NCBI RefSeq assembly: GCF_000715075.1
Contig: NC_134081.1
Span: 65,491,653 to 65,555,652 of the forward strand
Reading direction: 5' to 3'
Source of the DNA: Nicotiana tabacum
Lineage: Eukaryota; Streptophyta; Magnoliopsida; Solanales; Solanaceae
DNA length: 64,000 bases
Under the pieces are notes generated by a model. The model saw nothing but the letters and a program-made list of their open reading frames with translations, was not told the origin of the DNA and ran no database searches. Made by a program: the position numbers and the translations under genes. Positions 13,126-23,717 of this stretch are shown here, in pieces; position 1 is the stretch's first letter; each line of letters opens with the position of its first letter.

Positions 13126-16100
13126 AGTAACAACCCGACCGGTCATTTTTAAGCATTTGTACTTTGATCGGTAGTTTGAGGGCATGAGTAGTTTCGTATG
13201 ATGTATTATGACTTGTGTGAATTGTCGGTTTTGGTTTTCAGGTTATTCGGAAGTAATCTGGAATAATGAATTTTATGTTTGAAGCTTGATGTTGGAAGTG
13301 TTAACCAAGTTTGACCTTTGTGAATTTTACCCTAAAATGAAGTTTTGATGGTTCTGTTATGTCCGGATGGTGATTTTGGGCTTGGGCATATGCCCGGATT
13401 TGCATTTGGATATTTTGGAAGGATTCGGTGCTAATTGGCGAAAGTTAAAAATTTGAAGGTTTGGAAAGTTCATAAGTTTGACCGGGAGTGACTTTGATGA
13501 TATCGGGTTCAGATTGTGATTCCGGGAATTAGAATAGCTTTGTTATGTCATTTGGGACTTGTGTGAAAATTTTGAATTCATTCCTGGTTGATTTGATAAG
13601 TTTCGATGCAAGTTTTGGAAGTTAGCAGTTCAAAGTTCATTCAAATTTGAGTTCATTCCTGGTTGATTTGATAAGTTTCGATGCAAGTTTAGGAAGTTAG
13701 AAGTTCAAAGTTCATTCAAATTTGAATTGACGTGTGATTCATCATTTCGATGTTGTTATGTGTGATTTGAAGCCTCGAGCAGGTCTGTATTATGTTATGA
13801 GACTTGTTGGTATATTTGGACGGGGTCCCGAGTGGCTCGGGTGAGTTACGGACATGGTTCAGATCATTTTTCCTCTTGTTTCATTGCTAAAAAATTTCTG
13901 GCACTGGTGTGCTGTATCTGCGGAGTCTTGGTCGCAGAAGCGACTTCAAAGATTCGGATTGTCCATAGCAGAAATGAGAAGAGGCTTGGTGAGGAAGATC
14001 GCTGAAGGTGAGGATTTGGTGCATGTGCGGATGTGCAGGTGCGATGAATTGGAGCGCATGTGCGAAGGTCTTCCCAAAAGCAAAGTTTTGTTACCGCATG
14101 TGCGAGGGGTACTGGGCAAAACTGGTTTAGCAGAAGCGAAGAATTGTACCGCAGAATCTGCGACAGTGTGACTGCATATGTGGAAATGCTGGGCAAAACT
14201 ATATTTTCGAAGTCTTGGTTCTTATTTCAAATTTTTGGGATTTTGGAGCTCTGTTTGGGCGACTTTGGAGAGCAAATTCACCATGTGACTTGGGGTAAGC
14301 ATTCTTGACTCACTTGTGATTATATTTCATGAATCTATCCTTGTTTTTGGCATTTGGTTGATGATTTGAAAAGAGAAATTGGGGGGTTTTGCCTAAAGTT
14401 CATAGAGTGAATATTTGAGTTTTGAACGTCAATTTGGAGTCGGATTTGAGTGAAACTAGTTTGGTTGGACTTGTATTTGAATGGGTTATCAGATTTTGTA
14501 AGTTTTATAGGGTCCCAAGGTGCGGGCCCGGATTTTACTTTTTGGTCGATTTTGGGCTTTTGATTAAAGGTTCGACTTTTATCGATTGGATTTGTTTCCT
14601 TTGGTATTATTTGATGTATTCGAGTTGCTTTTGGCTAGTTTCGAGCCGTTCAGAGGTTGGTACGTGAGGGATGGCATTTTTGGAGCATTATTTAGCTTGC
14701 TCGATGTTGGATTTGGCTTGTTCGAGTTAAGTAACACTTCTAAACTTGGTGTTGAGGGTATGAAACCCTGAATTACGTGTTATGTTATGGATGTTGAGGT
14801 GACGCGCATGCTAGGTGATGGGCATGCGGGCGTGCACCGTGTGAATCATGATTTAGTCGATAGCTATCTTATCTGTACATTTTTACTGTACTATATGTGT
14901 TAGAGCACCTGAGTTGTGCTTTATGCTAGAAATAATGTTAAGGCTATATGCTGGTACTATTGGGACCCACAATGATCGTTCTTTGCTATAGAGTTATTTG
15001 CTTAATTGTAGATATGTACTCAGTCGCATTCATCATTACTTATCATATCTATGTCTTTGTTATCGTATATTGTCACATCTCGTATCATTGATTGTGGCTG
15101 CTTAGCATGAGTGTTGTAAGCCTGAGAGACTGGAGAGATTGATGACTGAGTGAGGCCGATGGCCTGTTCTTAGTGATATTTATGGGATCGGGCTGCACGC
15201 TGCAGTAGGCCTTATTGATTCATGCCAGGATTCGGCTTATTATAGCGCTTGGGCTGGATTGCCCATCCGGAGTCTGCACATCCACAGTGGGAGCAGTTGC
15301 TATGGAATTTTGGGCTGGATCTGCACTGCACAATACTGAGCGACTGAGAGTGCTGAGTATTTACCATGATGAGTGAGAATACGAGACAGTGAGATTGAGT
15401 ATTCTGAGAGTGTGGATACATGAGTTCATCACTGAGATGCATTGCATTTGACATGCGTACTTGATATATATGCATAGAGATGCATTCCCTTACGCTACCC
15501 AGTTTTGGTGACATTCATGATTTCACATGCATATTGACATATAGGCACAAATATGTGTTTTCCTCGTGTTATCTGAAAATGAAACATCTTATTTATTGTT
15601 GAAAGGTTTTGGGAAAAATCACAGTTTTCAAACTTACTCATATGTTTTTGGTGTTTTCAGTGAGAGATTTGGGATTTTCTGTTATACTTGAAAAGCATGC
15701 CTATTTTCCGTAACTGTGAACGAGTTGAGCATCTTATCTCTAAGTTATTTTGTTGTACCATTTTATTATATTGTTATGAACTGTGGCTGGTTATTGTAGT
15801 TGGACTCTGACCCTTGTCCCAGCTCATCACTACTTTCAACCTAAGGTTAGGTTTGGTACTTATTGAGTATATGGGTCAGTTGTACTCGTACTACATTTAT
15901 GCACCTTGCGTGCAGATGTTGGATGTTGATAATAATACGTATGGCGGGAGCTAGATTTGAAGATGTACCTGCATTCCAGTTATGGCTATCAATTGTCCTT
16001 GGTAGTATTAGATTCGAATTCTGTTCATTTACATTTCAAACAGATGTTGTAATTATTTCAATTCGATTTTGTAAAAGTTTTAAATCTTAGAAGCTTATGA

Positions 16101-16256
16101 TTTGTACTATCACTCCTTGGGAAATTCTTGTATAAAAGCAGTTGTATTATCATTTCTTCTCTTGATCAATCTCATTAAATTGGGTAGTAGTTAGTTGGCT
16201 TACCTAGCAGGTTGAGTTAGGTGCCATCATGACTGGATGTATTTTGGTTCTTAACA
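13126..16256 (+). repeat. right LTR of the non-autonomous element
   Basis: 3131 bp. The start is degenerate (AGTAACAACCC), the end is TTCTTAACA, and GATAT follows. It carries a tandem duplication of about 75 bp absent from the left LTR, which accounts for most of the length difference. Confidence 0.9.
13571..13720. repeat. 75-bp tandem duplication inside the right LTR
   Basis: The stretch TTCATTCCTGGTTGATTTGA and the following ~55 bp occur twice with a 75-bp period (about 13571-13645 and 13646-13720). The left LTR has a single copy near 8645-8720. Confidence 0.85.
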
Positions 16257-19200
16257 GATATTATTTGTGCACTAACCAGATAGAAATGTTTACATCAGAG
16301 CAAATTTGAGCCTAGAAATGAAAGGTAAGTTAATTGAATATTTACGTGGTAACACAAAATGCTTTCCTTGTTTGCATTCAAATATTATAGGGATACCTCG
16401 AGAGGTGATGACTCATAATCTAAATGAGGACTCGTTACACCCACCTTTCAAGCAAAAGAAAAGGAAGCAAGGGGCCTTCAAAAATCAAGTGATCCACGAT
16501 GAGGTACAAAAACTTCTGAAAATCGGTTCAATACATGAGGTAAAGTACTCTGACTGGTTATCTAATACTGTAGTAGATCCAAAAAAGAATGGAAAATGGT
16601 GTGTATGTGTAGATTATACTGATTTAAATAAGGCTTGTCCTAAAGATTCATTTCCCTTACCACACATAGACCAATTAATTGATGCTATCGTAGGTCATGA
16701 GCTTTTAAGTTTTTTAGATGCTTATTCTAGTTATAACCATATATAAACGGACCCTTTAGATGAGGAAATATCCTCATTTATCACAAACAATGGGACATAT
16801 TGTTATAAAGTCATGCCATTTGATTTGAAAAACGCTGGAGCCACATATCAAAGATTGGTGACCAAAATATTTCAAGAACACCTAGGAAAAAAAACTATGG
16901 AGGTTTACATAGACGATATGTTGGCCAAGTCAACACAGGCAAGGGATCATTTTCAACATTTGGCTGAGACCTTTGAAATTCTCTGCAAGTACAACAAGAA
17001 GTAGAATCCGAAAAAGTGCGCTTTTGGCGTAGCTTCAGGTGAACTTTTAGGCTTTCTTGTTTCTAACAGAGGTATTGAAGTAAACCCCACATAGATCAAA
17101 ACTATTGAAAAAATACCTGATGTACTCATGAGCAAAAAAGAACTACGTAGATTAACATGTAGAATAGCGGATCTGGGAAGGTTTATATCCAAGTCATCGG
17201 AAAAATGCTTTAAATTCTTTTCAGTATTAAAAAAGCAAAATCAGTTTAAATGGACTGATGAGTGTCAACAAGCTCTGAATGACTTAAAGGCGTATCAATC
17301 GAACTCATCTCTGCTAGAAAAACCAAAATATAGAGAGAGTTTGCTCATCTACCTAGTCGTATCATAAGTAGCGGTAAGCGCGGTATTGGTACGTGAAGAT
17401 AAAGGTAAACGATCTCCGATTTATTATGTTAGGAAGTCTTTACTAGATGCTGAGACACGGTATCCTCACCTAGAAAAACTTGCTTTAGCTTTAATTATGG
17501 CATCAAGGAAGTTACGACCTTACTTTCAATGTCATCATATTTCTGTCATAACAACTTTTCCACTAAGGAATATATTGCATAAACAAGAATTATCAGGAAG
17601 GTAAGCCAAATGGGCTATAGGACTCAGTAAATATGAATATTTATATATCAACCTAGAATCGTTATAAAATCTCAGGTGTTAGAAAATTTTGTAGCAGATT
17701 TTAGCTCAAACTTAGTTCCTGAAGCAGAAAAAGAGCTACGATTATTTACTGGAGCTAATCTGTGGACTTGGACATTGTTTGCAGATGGTTCCTCAAATGT
17801 TAATGGAGCAAGTTTGGGGATTGTTTTAATTCCACCCTCGGGAGAAGTAATAAGACAGGTAATAAAATGTTACCCATTTAATAACAATGAGGCGGAATAT
17901 GAAGCTGTGATTGCAGGCGTGGAATTTCTACGGGAACTTGGTATTGAACAAATCGTGATCAAAAGTGATTCCCAGCTAGTAGTCAATCAAGTGTAGGGGA
18001 CTTGCGTGGCAAGAGAGACACGAATGCAGCAGTACCTAGGTACGAGAATTGCGTAGGCAATTCCAGACATGGAAATTTGTGTAAATACTCGGGGAGGAAA
18101 ATCCAAAAGCAGAGGCATTGACAAATCTCGCATATGTTGCTGATGCAACAAATGTAGAAAATGTTGCTGTGGTACATCTATTTCATTCAACCCTCGACAA
18201 AACCAAGAGTGGGGTAAATTTCAATAATTTAACTTGGGATTGGAGAAACAAATTTGTGAACTTTTTGCAGTATGGTAAATTGCCTGAGGATAAAAAGAAA
18301 TCTTGGTTGTTACGGTTGATGCTTCCTAAGTATTTCTTAATTCTCGGGAACCTATATCGCAAAATGTTTGGTGGACATTTAGAACGATGCCTTTGACCAT
18401 CACAAACGGAATATATAATGAGAGAAGTACACTAGGGATATTGTGGCAATCATGCTGCCGGAGATCATTAGTGAAGACACTAATAAGAGCGGGATACTAT
18501 TGGCCAAAAATGGAAGAGGAAGAAGAAAACTTTGTAGCGAGGTGCGATAAATGCCAATGATATACAAATAATATGCATCGACCGGCGGAATTGTTACATT
18601 CATTCATATCACCATGGCCCTTCATGAAATGAGGGATGGATATTGTAGGACCATTGCCTCAAGCTAAGGGAAAGGTACGGTTTCTGTTAACTCTAATGGA
18701 TTATTTCTTAAAATGGGTAGAAACGGGGGCATTTAAATAGTTGCGAGAAAAGGAATTCATGGATTTTATATGGAGAAATATAATATATCGATTTGGAGTC
18801 CCAAAGGAGATCGTTTATGATCATGGGTTGCAATTCATAGGTGCGAAAGTCACTGACTTTCTCCAAAGCTGGCAGATTAAACGGATCACTTCTACACCTT
18901 ACCACCTACTGGCTAACGGGGAAGCTGAGTTGATAAATAAGGTCATCATCAACATCTTAAAAAAGCGATTGGAATAGTCAAAAGGCAAATGGCCAGAAGT
19001 ACTACCAGGTGTGTTATGGGCTTACTGAACAATGACAAAGACTAGCACGGAAGAAACCCCATTTTCACTTGTGTACATAATGGAGGCTCTAATTCTAGTA
19101 GAGATAGGTGAACCAAGCACGAGATACACACATACTAGTGAGGCAACAAATGAAGATGAGCTATGAGTGAATTTGGATTTGACGGAATAAAGGAGAGAAA

Positions 19201-19454
19201 CATCATTAATTCGGATGGCTGCTCAAAAGCAGATAATTGAACGATACTATAGTAGGAAGGCCAAACGGAGGTACTTCAATATTGGGGACTTTGTCCTCTT
19301 AAAGGCGTTCCGGTCAACAAAAGCGTCAAATGCAGGAAAGTTGAGTCCAAATTGGGAAGTCCCATATAGGAGCATATACGAATTGGAAGCCGTGGGTGGC
19401 AAGGTGTTACCATCACGTTGGAATGTAGTCCATTTGAAGAAGTATTACTTCTAA
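16257..19454 (+). pseudogene. Tat-lineage pol remnant (RT, RNase H, extra RNase H, integrase)
   Basis: Domains in order: reverse transcriptase at about 16420-17000 with VDYTDLNKACPKDSFPLPHID and the catalytic YIDD at 16906-16917; normal RNase H remnant at about 17340-17600; additional RNase H at 17676-17996 (FADGSSNVNGA, NNEAEYEAVIAG, SDSQLVVNQ). The integrase zinc region is near 18400-18570, its core at about 18630-18990 (GMDIVGPLP, FGVPKEIV), and a C-terminal segment at 19215-19454 ends in VVHLKKYYF. The frame is broken by stops at 16744, 17002 and many later points, and shifts between 17604 and 17676. No protease is present upstream. These enzymes would copy and integrate the element; this copy cannot. 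Confidence 0.9.
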
Positions 19455-19739
19455 AAGAGGTTAATACTCATGGTCAGGTATCATGCAAGTTCAATTTAAT
19501 TTTGTTCATTTAAATTTTACTAACCATTTCTAATGATAGGCAAAAAGCTGGAATGTACCAAATGATGATATTAGACCCGAAAGACACGCGGAATACTTAA
19601 TTATTCCTGGTCTAGGTTATAATATTTTTGATGGCAAAAGGGTTATGCATTCATCATCTAAAAGTTTACCTTTGAGTACCGTATGTATTTCCTTTTTCAG
19701 GAAAAGGACCAAAAGTGAGGAGATGATCTAGTGTTCGAG

Positions 19740-19820
19740 ATCTCATGCTTCAATGCTCAAATGCTGGGGAGACTATGATCTCATGCTTCAATGCTCAAAT
19801 GCTTGGGGGGGAGGACTATG
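19740..19820 (+). repeat. tandem repeat carrying an internal polypurine-tract-like block
   Basis: ATCTCATGCTTCAATGCTCA occurs at 19740 and again at 19778. Each copy ends in a purine run before ACTATG: GGGGAG in the first, GGGGGGGAGG in the second. The second resembles the element's terminal polypurine tract at 58930 (ATGGGGGAGGACTATC). Confidence 0.75.
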
Positions 19821-20417
19821 AAATATATAAGGATACACAAGGAAAGAAGATTTATACCACAAGAGCATAGTTCAGCCATAATTAAAACCTTAAAGAAACC
19901 CTTGAAGAAAGTGTCAAATTTCAAAGGTGTTAAAACTTGCGAAAAGGATGGGCAGTGGAAAGTACAAAATACTCGTACGAGCTTCTAGGTTAAGGCCATA
20001 AGTTTAATCACGGGAAAATATACCCATATTTGTAAACTTGCTACAAAAGAGAGCAGTTATGAAAATGTTGTACAAGCTTATTTATTTGAAAGATCAAGAA
20101 ATAAAACTTCTTCAAATTACTTCATGTTTCACATCTTTGCACCAATATGAAGATGAGACGTCATCTTCATCGGTGCTGTTAATATAAAAGGGCGCTCTTA
20201 TATAAAACAAAACCGTGCATATTGAAGACGCGGTCTATTAAAGCATTTTAATGCAAGTATAAGCTCAAAATCTTAAAGAGGAAAAGGCATAATATGTAGC
20301 AAAGAGATATTTATATCATCGTCCCAAAAATGGGGGCGGAAAACCTTCCAAAAAATAAAAGGAGAGCTTCAACAAAAAATAAAAACAAATTCAAACTACT
20401 TCCACAAAAATCCAAGA

Positions 20418-20573
20418 CTAGGGAGCATCATCCACGAGAGAAGAAGGATTAAATTGAGAAGACGAGAGTTGAGCATCAGCTTCAACAGGAGTAAGTCAAT
20501 CATCATCACCTTTGGAACCTTCATCCTCGGGTGTTGAGAAGCTTTGACGCTGCTGAGTCTATTCAATCGCCTC
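20418..20573 (-). pseudogene. C-terminal end of the Tat antisense ORF (separated by CACTA)
   Basis: Reading minus from the TSD, this continues the antisense coiled-coil ORF whose N-terminal part lies at 56364-58546. Taking out the CACTA plus one TTT copy joins the two parts in one frame. A TAG shortly after the junction and a second internal stop interrupt it before a final TAG at 20418-20420. The tail is rich in Ser, Asp and Glu. Function unknown. Confidence 0.65.
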
Positions 20574-20576
20574 TTT

Positions 20577-20594
20577 AACTACTGGAAAATCGCC
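20577..20594 (+). repeat. CACTA left terminal inverted repeat
   Basis: AACTACTGGAAAATCGCC, preceded by the TTT target duplication at 20574-20576. It is inverted at 56343-56360 with three mismatches. Confidence 0.88.
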
Positions 20595-20614
20595 AAAGGC
20601 ATCCAGAAAAAACG

Positions 20615-21002
20615 ACCAAAATCGGTCAGAATCCAATAAAAATCGACCGATTTCCGACCGACTTTAATTTGTTGAACAAACAATGGTCGCTAAAGTTTGG
20701 TGACCGCAGATGGTTGATATTTCCAAGTGAAGTTTTTCGGTAAATTCAATGCACGTTTGACCAAATAATTTGACACAAACCAAATATACCGACTGAATTC
20801 CGTCGGTATTATAGAAAATAATTTTTGATTGTTTTGTAAATTAGCGACCGGTATCAGTCGGAATCTTAATTATTTTATTTTTTAAAAATTATCCATTTCC
20901 GACCGAAATCGGTCGGTATTATTAAATATTTTAAATTTCAAATCAAAAATTCTGACCAATTTTGGTTGGTTATTTCAAAACCTGGAAAACATTTATTGCT
21001 AA
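20615..21002. repeat. CACTA left subterminal repeats
   Basis: At least six copies or half-copies of a palindromic motif built on CCGACCGAAATCGGTCGG occur here, near 20616, 20645, 20798, 20845, 20895 and 20953. In CACTA elements such arrays bind the element-encoded TnpA-type protein. The array is cut at 21002 by the inserted chromovirus and resumes at 31301. Confidence 0.85.
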
Positions 21003-23512
21003 TGTTACAACCCAAATTCGCATACCATAGATCACGCCGTAAGTTAGTCGACGTAAATCCAAGAAGAGATTATCTTTGAGATGATAAGAAGTTAATCCTA
21101 TTGTTCTTAAACGATACAAGGGTGTATAAGAGTGGTTAACAAGTATTTGAAGTTAAACGAATCAAGGATGTTGTAACCCGTATTTTCGGGTAACACTAGA
21201 GGTGATTAATTGTCCCAAGAGGTCTTGTTTTAATGTATTTGAATCATATAATATCCTCATCATAAGTCTTGAAGTCAAGCGAGTTATGAAACAAAAGTCG
21301 ATAAAAGTTGTCGCAACTTAGGTTTATAATTTTACTTAAACTTTAGGTCAAATGTTACTGCATTTTTCTCCCAATGTGCTTGGAATTATGGGGTGATCTA
21401 CCTATCAAATTGAAGATCTATGAGTTTAGTTTCCAACGCATTAAACCGTTCATCGATACGATCTCGGAATAGAGAGATATTCGCGTTTTCGCGAGAGTGC
21501 GCCAAGATGCTCTCTATGGGGCCCACAAAGGCGGTTTAAGACATATGGACATATATAAGATACCTCAACCCCATTTTAAGTCATTATTTTTCGGTATATT
21601 CAGACCTTATAACCCTAAAAACAGTCTCTCAAGGTTCTCTCATGATCCAAGACCCAAACAAAGGGCAAACAACACAAATCAAATGTCGGGAATCCCGTGG
21701 CGCTAGTAAGTTTCTTGTTCTTCTTGTTGTTGCTGATTTTTGTGGTGTTCCAGCTCGTGTGGGAGGTTATTTTAAGTGCTTTATGTCTTATAAATACACC
21801 TTCAAGTTTTTAATATCAACCCTAGGTGATTTCAAGTCTTCTAAAGTAATTCTAGTGCCGAAAAACCCGAATTAATTGCTAGTTTCGCTTCCTTGTTCTT
21901 GTGGCAGAATTGAAGGGATATTTCGTGGAAAATTAAGGTCAAATTGGAGTTGTTCTTTCTGTTTAAAGGTAAGGAACCTCTTAATCTATATATATTTAAG
22001 ATTATCCAAGTTGCAGCTAAGTCGTTGAAGCTAGAACTTGTGAAATATATATCGAAAGGCTTGGTAGTAATGTTGTTGGTTGGTGGACTGTTTTGGAGGC
22101 TCAATATGATTATTAATGATGTTGTTTGGGCTGTTTGGTGATTGTATTGACTTGTGGGAAGTCATATAAATAGGGGAGGTGCTGTCCGTTTCATCGTAAA
22201 ATAGGTTGTGGTCGATACATAATAGTTACAACGCTTAAACGATAATAATAGTGTCATTTGTCTTATTGTAGACTAAGGAGTCGTGACATTTGCATAGCTT
22301 GAGGTTGGGCAGTATATACAAGGTATGTGAGGCTATCCCCTTCATTCTTTTGCACGACTCCGATTGTACATAATGTAATGAACGAGCTCCCAAAGATACT
22401 CTACTCTTAGAAGCTAGCAGTACTTACATTGCTGCCCTTCTTATGAAATGATTGATATTGATGTTACTTCTCTTATTCTTATATTATCAATGTTGTTGGT
22501 AGTTCCTTATTCTTATAAGATTCTTGATGAAGAGTTAATCCTAATAACATGTACGAAGGATACCGACCTTACGTCACTCCGAAAGGTTCAAAATGTGATT
22601 CCAATGAGTCCAGCATGCATCATATATATGTATCTATTTTACTCTACCGAGCCGTGCTATAGTCGGCCGGGTATGGCACCTATTGTGCAACCACTGATCA
22701 GTTGGGTTTTACCGAGCTCCACGTGGCTGGGTACGATTCTACCGAGCCCTATGATGGCCGGGTATGTTTTACCGAGCCTATTACGGCCGGGTACGATATG
22801 ATGATGGTGATGCCCACAAAGGCGTATGTTTTAAAAGTTTATGTATATATATGTATGTATCATGTATTTCATGTCAGTAGCCCTCAGAGGTACCCAAATG
22901 TCACAGGTTGTATATTCTCTATCCCTGTTTATATTACTGTTCTCACTTATGCTTTCCTGCCTTACATACTCAGTACTTTATTCGTACTGACGTCCTTTTT
23001 ATTTATGGACGCTGCATGTCGTGCTGCAGGTCCTGATAGACGGGTAGACGTAGCTCCCCCATCACAGTAGGCTATCCGGTTCAGCGGTTATTGGCGAGAT
23101 CCCTTCTCCGAACTTGCCGTGGTCTTGGTATGCATTTTTGTTATAGACATTATGGGTATGTCGGGGCCCTGTTCCGGCAATGTTGTAGCATTTATGTTCT
23201 TTTAGAGGCTCATAGACATGTGTCGACTTATGTATGGTTTAGAATGCCTTGTCGGCTGATTTTTGTTGTATAGTCTTTCATGGCATCATGGTAGCTCGTA
23301 CCTTATATATAGTTTCTTGACAGTCTTGTCATCCCATGTTATGTATGTTCATGACATTATCTTTCATTGTTGGATGTTCATGATCCATGTCTACTATTTA
23401 TATTGATCTTGTTGGCCCTTAAAGATAACAAGGAAGGTTAGATAAAATGTACGTTGGTGCTCGGCAAGTATGGCCTGGGTGCTAGTCATGACCCTCCAGT
23501 TGGGTCGTGACA
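21003..23512 (+). repeat. 5' LTR of the young chromovirus
   Basis: 2510 bp, TG...CA. A TATA-like TATATAAGA lies at 21552-21560. A minisatellite with the phrase TACCGAGCC...GGCCGGGTA at roughly 33-bp spacing occupies 22637-22797. ORFs within the LTR recur in both copies only because the DNA does. Confidence 0.97.
22637..22797. repeat. LTR minisatellite (TACCGAGCC...GGCCGGGTA)
   Basis: Four diverged units of about 30-35 bp in the 5' LTR. The same array is at about 30420-30580 in the 3' LTR. Confidence 0.8.
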
Positions 23513-23516
23513 AACT

Positions 23517-23528
23517 TGGTATCAGAGC
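23517..23528 (+). promoter_or_regulatory. primer-binding site, initiator Met-tRNA type
   Basis: TGGTATCAGAGC lies four bases after the 5' LTR end and is complementary to the 3' end of plant initiator methionine tRNA, the usual primer for minus-strand synthesis in this group. Confidence 0.92.
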
Positions 23529-23717
23529 AAGTCTGTCCTAGGGGATGTCTATGAGCCGTGTCTAGTAGAGTTTTTATTATGGATGTGTAGCGCGCCACAT
23601 TTATAATCAGGAGGCTACGTGACATCTAGGGTTGTTACCTTCTTCCTGAATCTAGATCGTGCGTAGAGTTGAGTAGTAAGTGTTCATATCTAATATTCAC
23701 CTTGTTTTCTTTCAGCG

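Larger units (their letters stand above)
8195..16256 (+). mobile_element. Non-autonomous LTR retrotransposon (LARD-like) nested in Tat
   Basis: Direct LTRs 8195-11266 and 13126-16256 flank a 1.86-kb internal region. The 5-bp duplication GATAT is at 8190-8194 and 16257-16261. The left LTR starts TGTAACGACCC and ends ATGACA. A primer-binding site TGGTATCAGAGC (initiator Met-tRNA type) starts at 11270, and a purine tract (AAGTGGGGGAGAAAG) precedes the right LTR. There is no gag, protease, reverse transcriptase or integrase, which makes it a large non-autonomous derivative that would depend on a related chromovirus. The right LTR begins AG instead of TG, so it has mutated since insertion. Confidence 0.9.
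19455..20576 (+). other. Tat post-pol spacer
   Basis: No sense gene. It contains a 37-43 bp tandem duplication with purine tracts (19740-19820) and, on the minus strand, the 3' end of the antisense ORF (20418-20573). The 65-codon ORF at 19791-19988 has no recognisable domain. Confidence 0.6.

Noticed and set aside
21497..23273. ORFs conserved between 21.5-23.3 kb and 29.3-30.9 kb as a duplicated gene family
   Set aside because: Both sets lie in the two LTRs of one element. The conservation is that of the LTR DNA and the frames carry no known domain.
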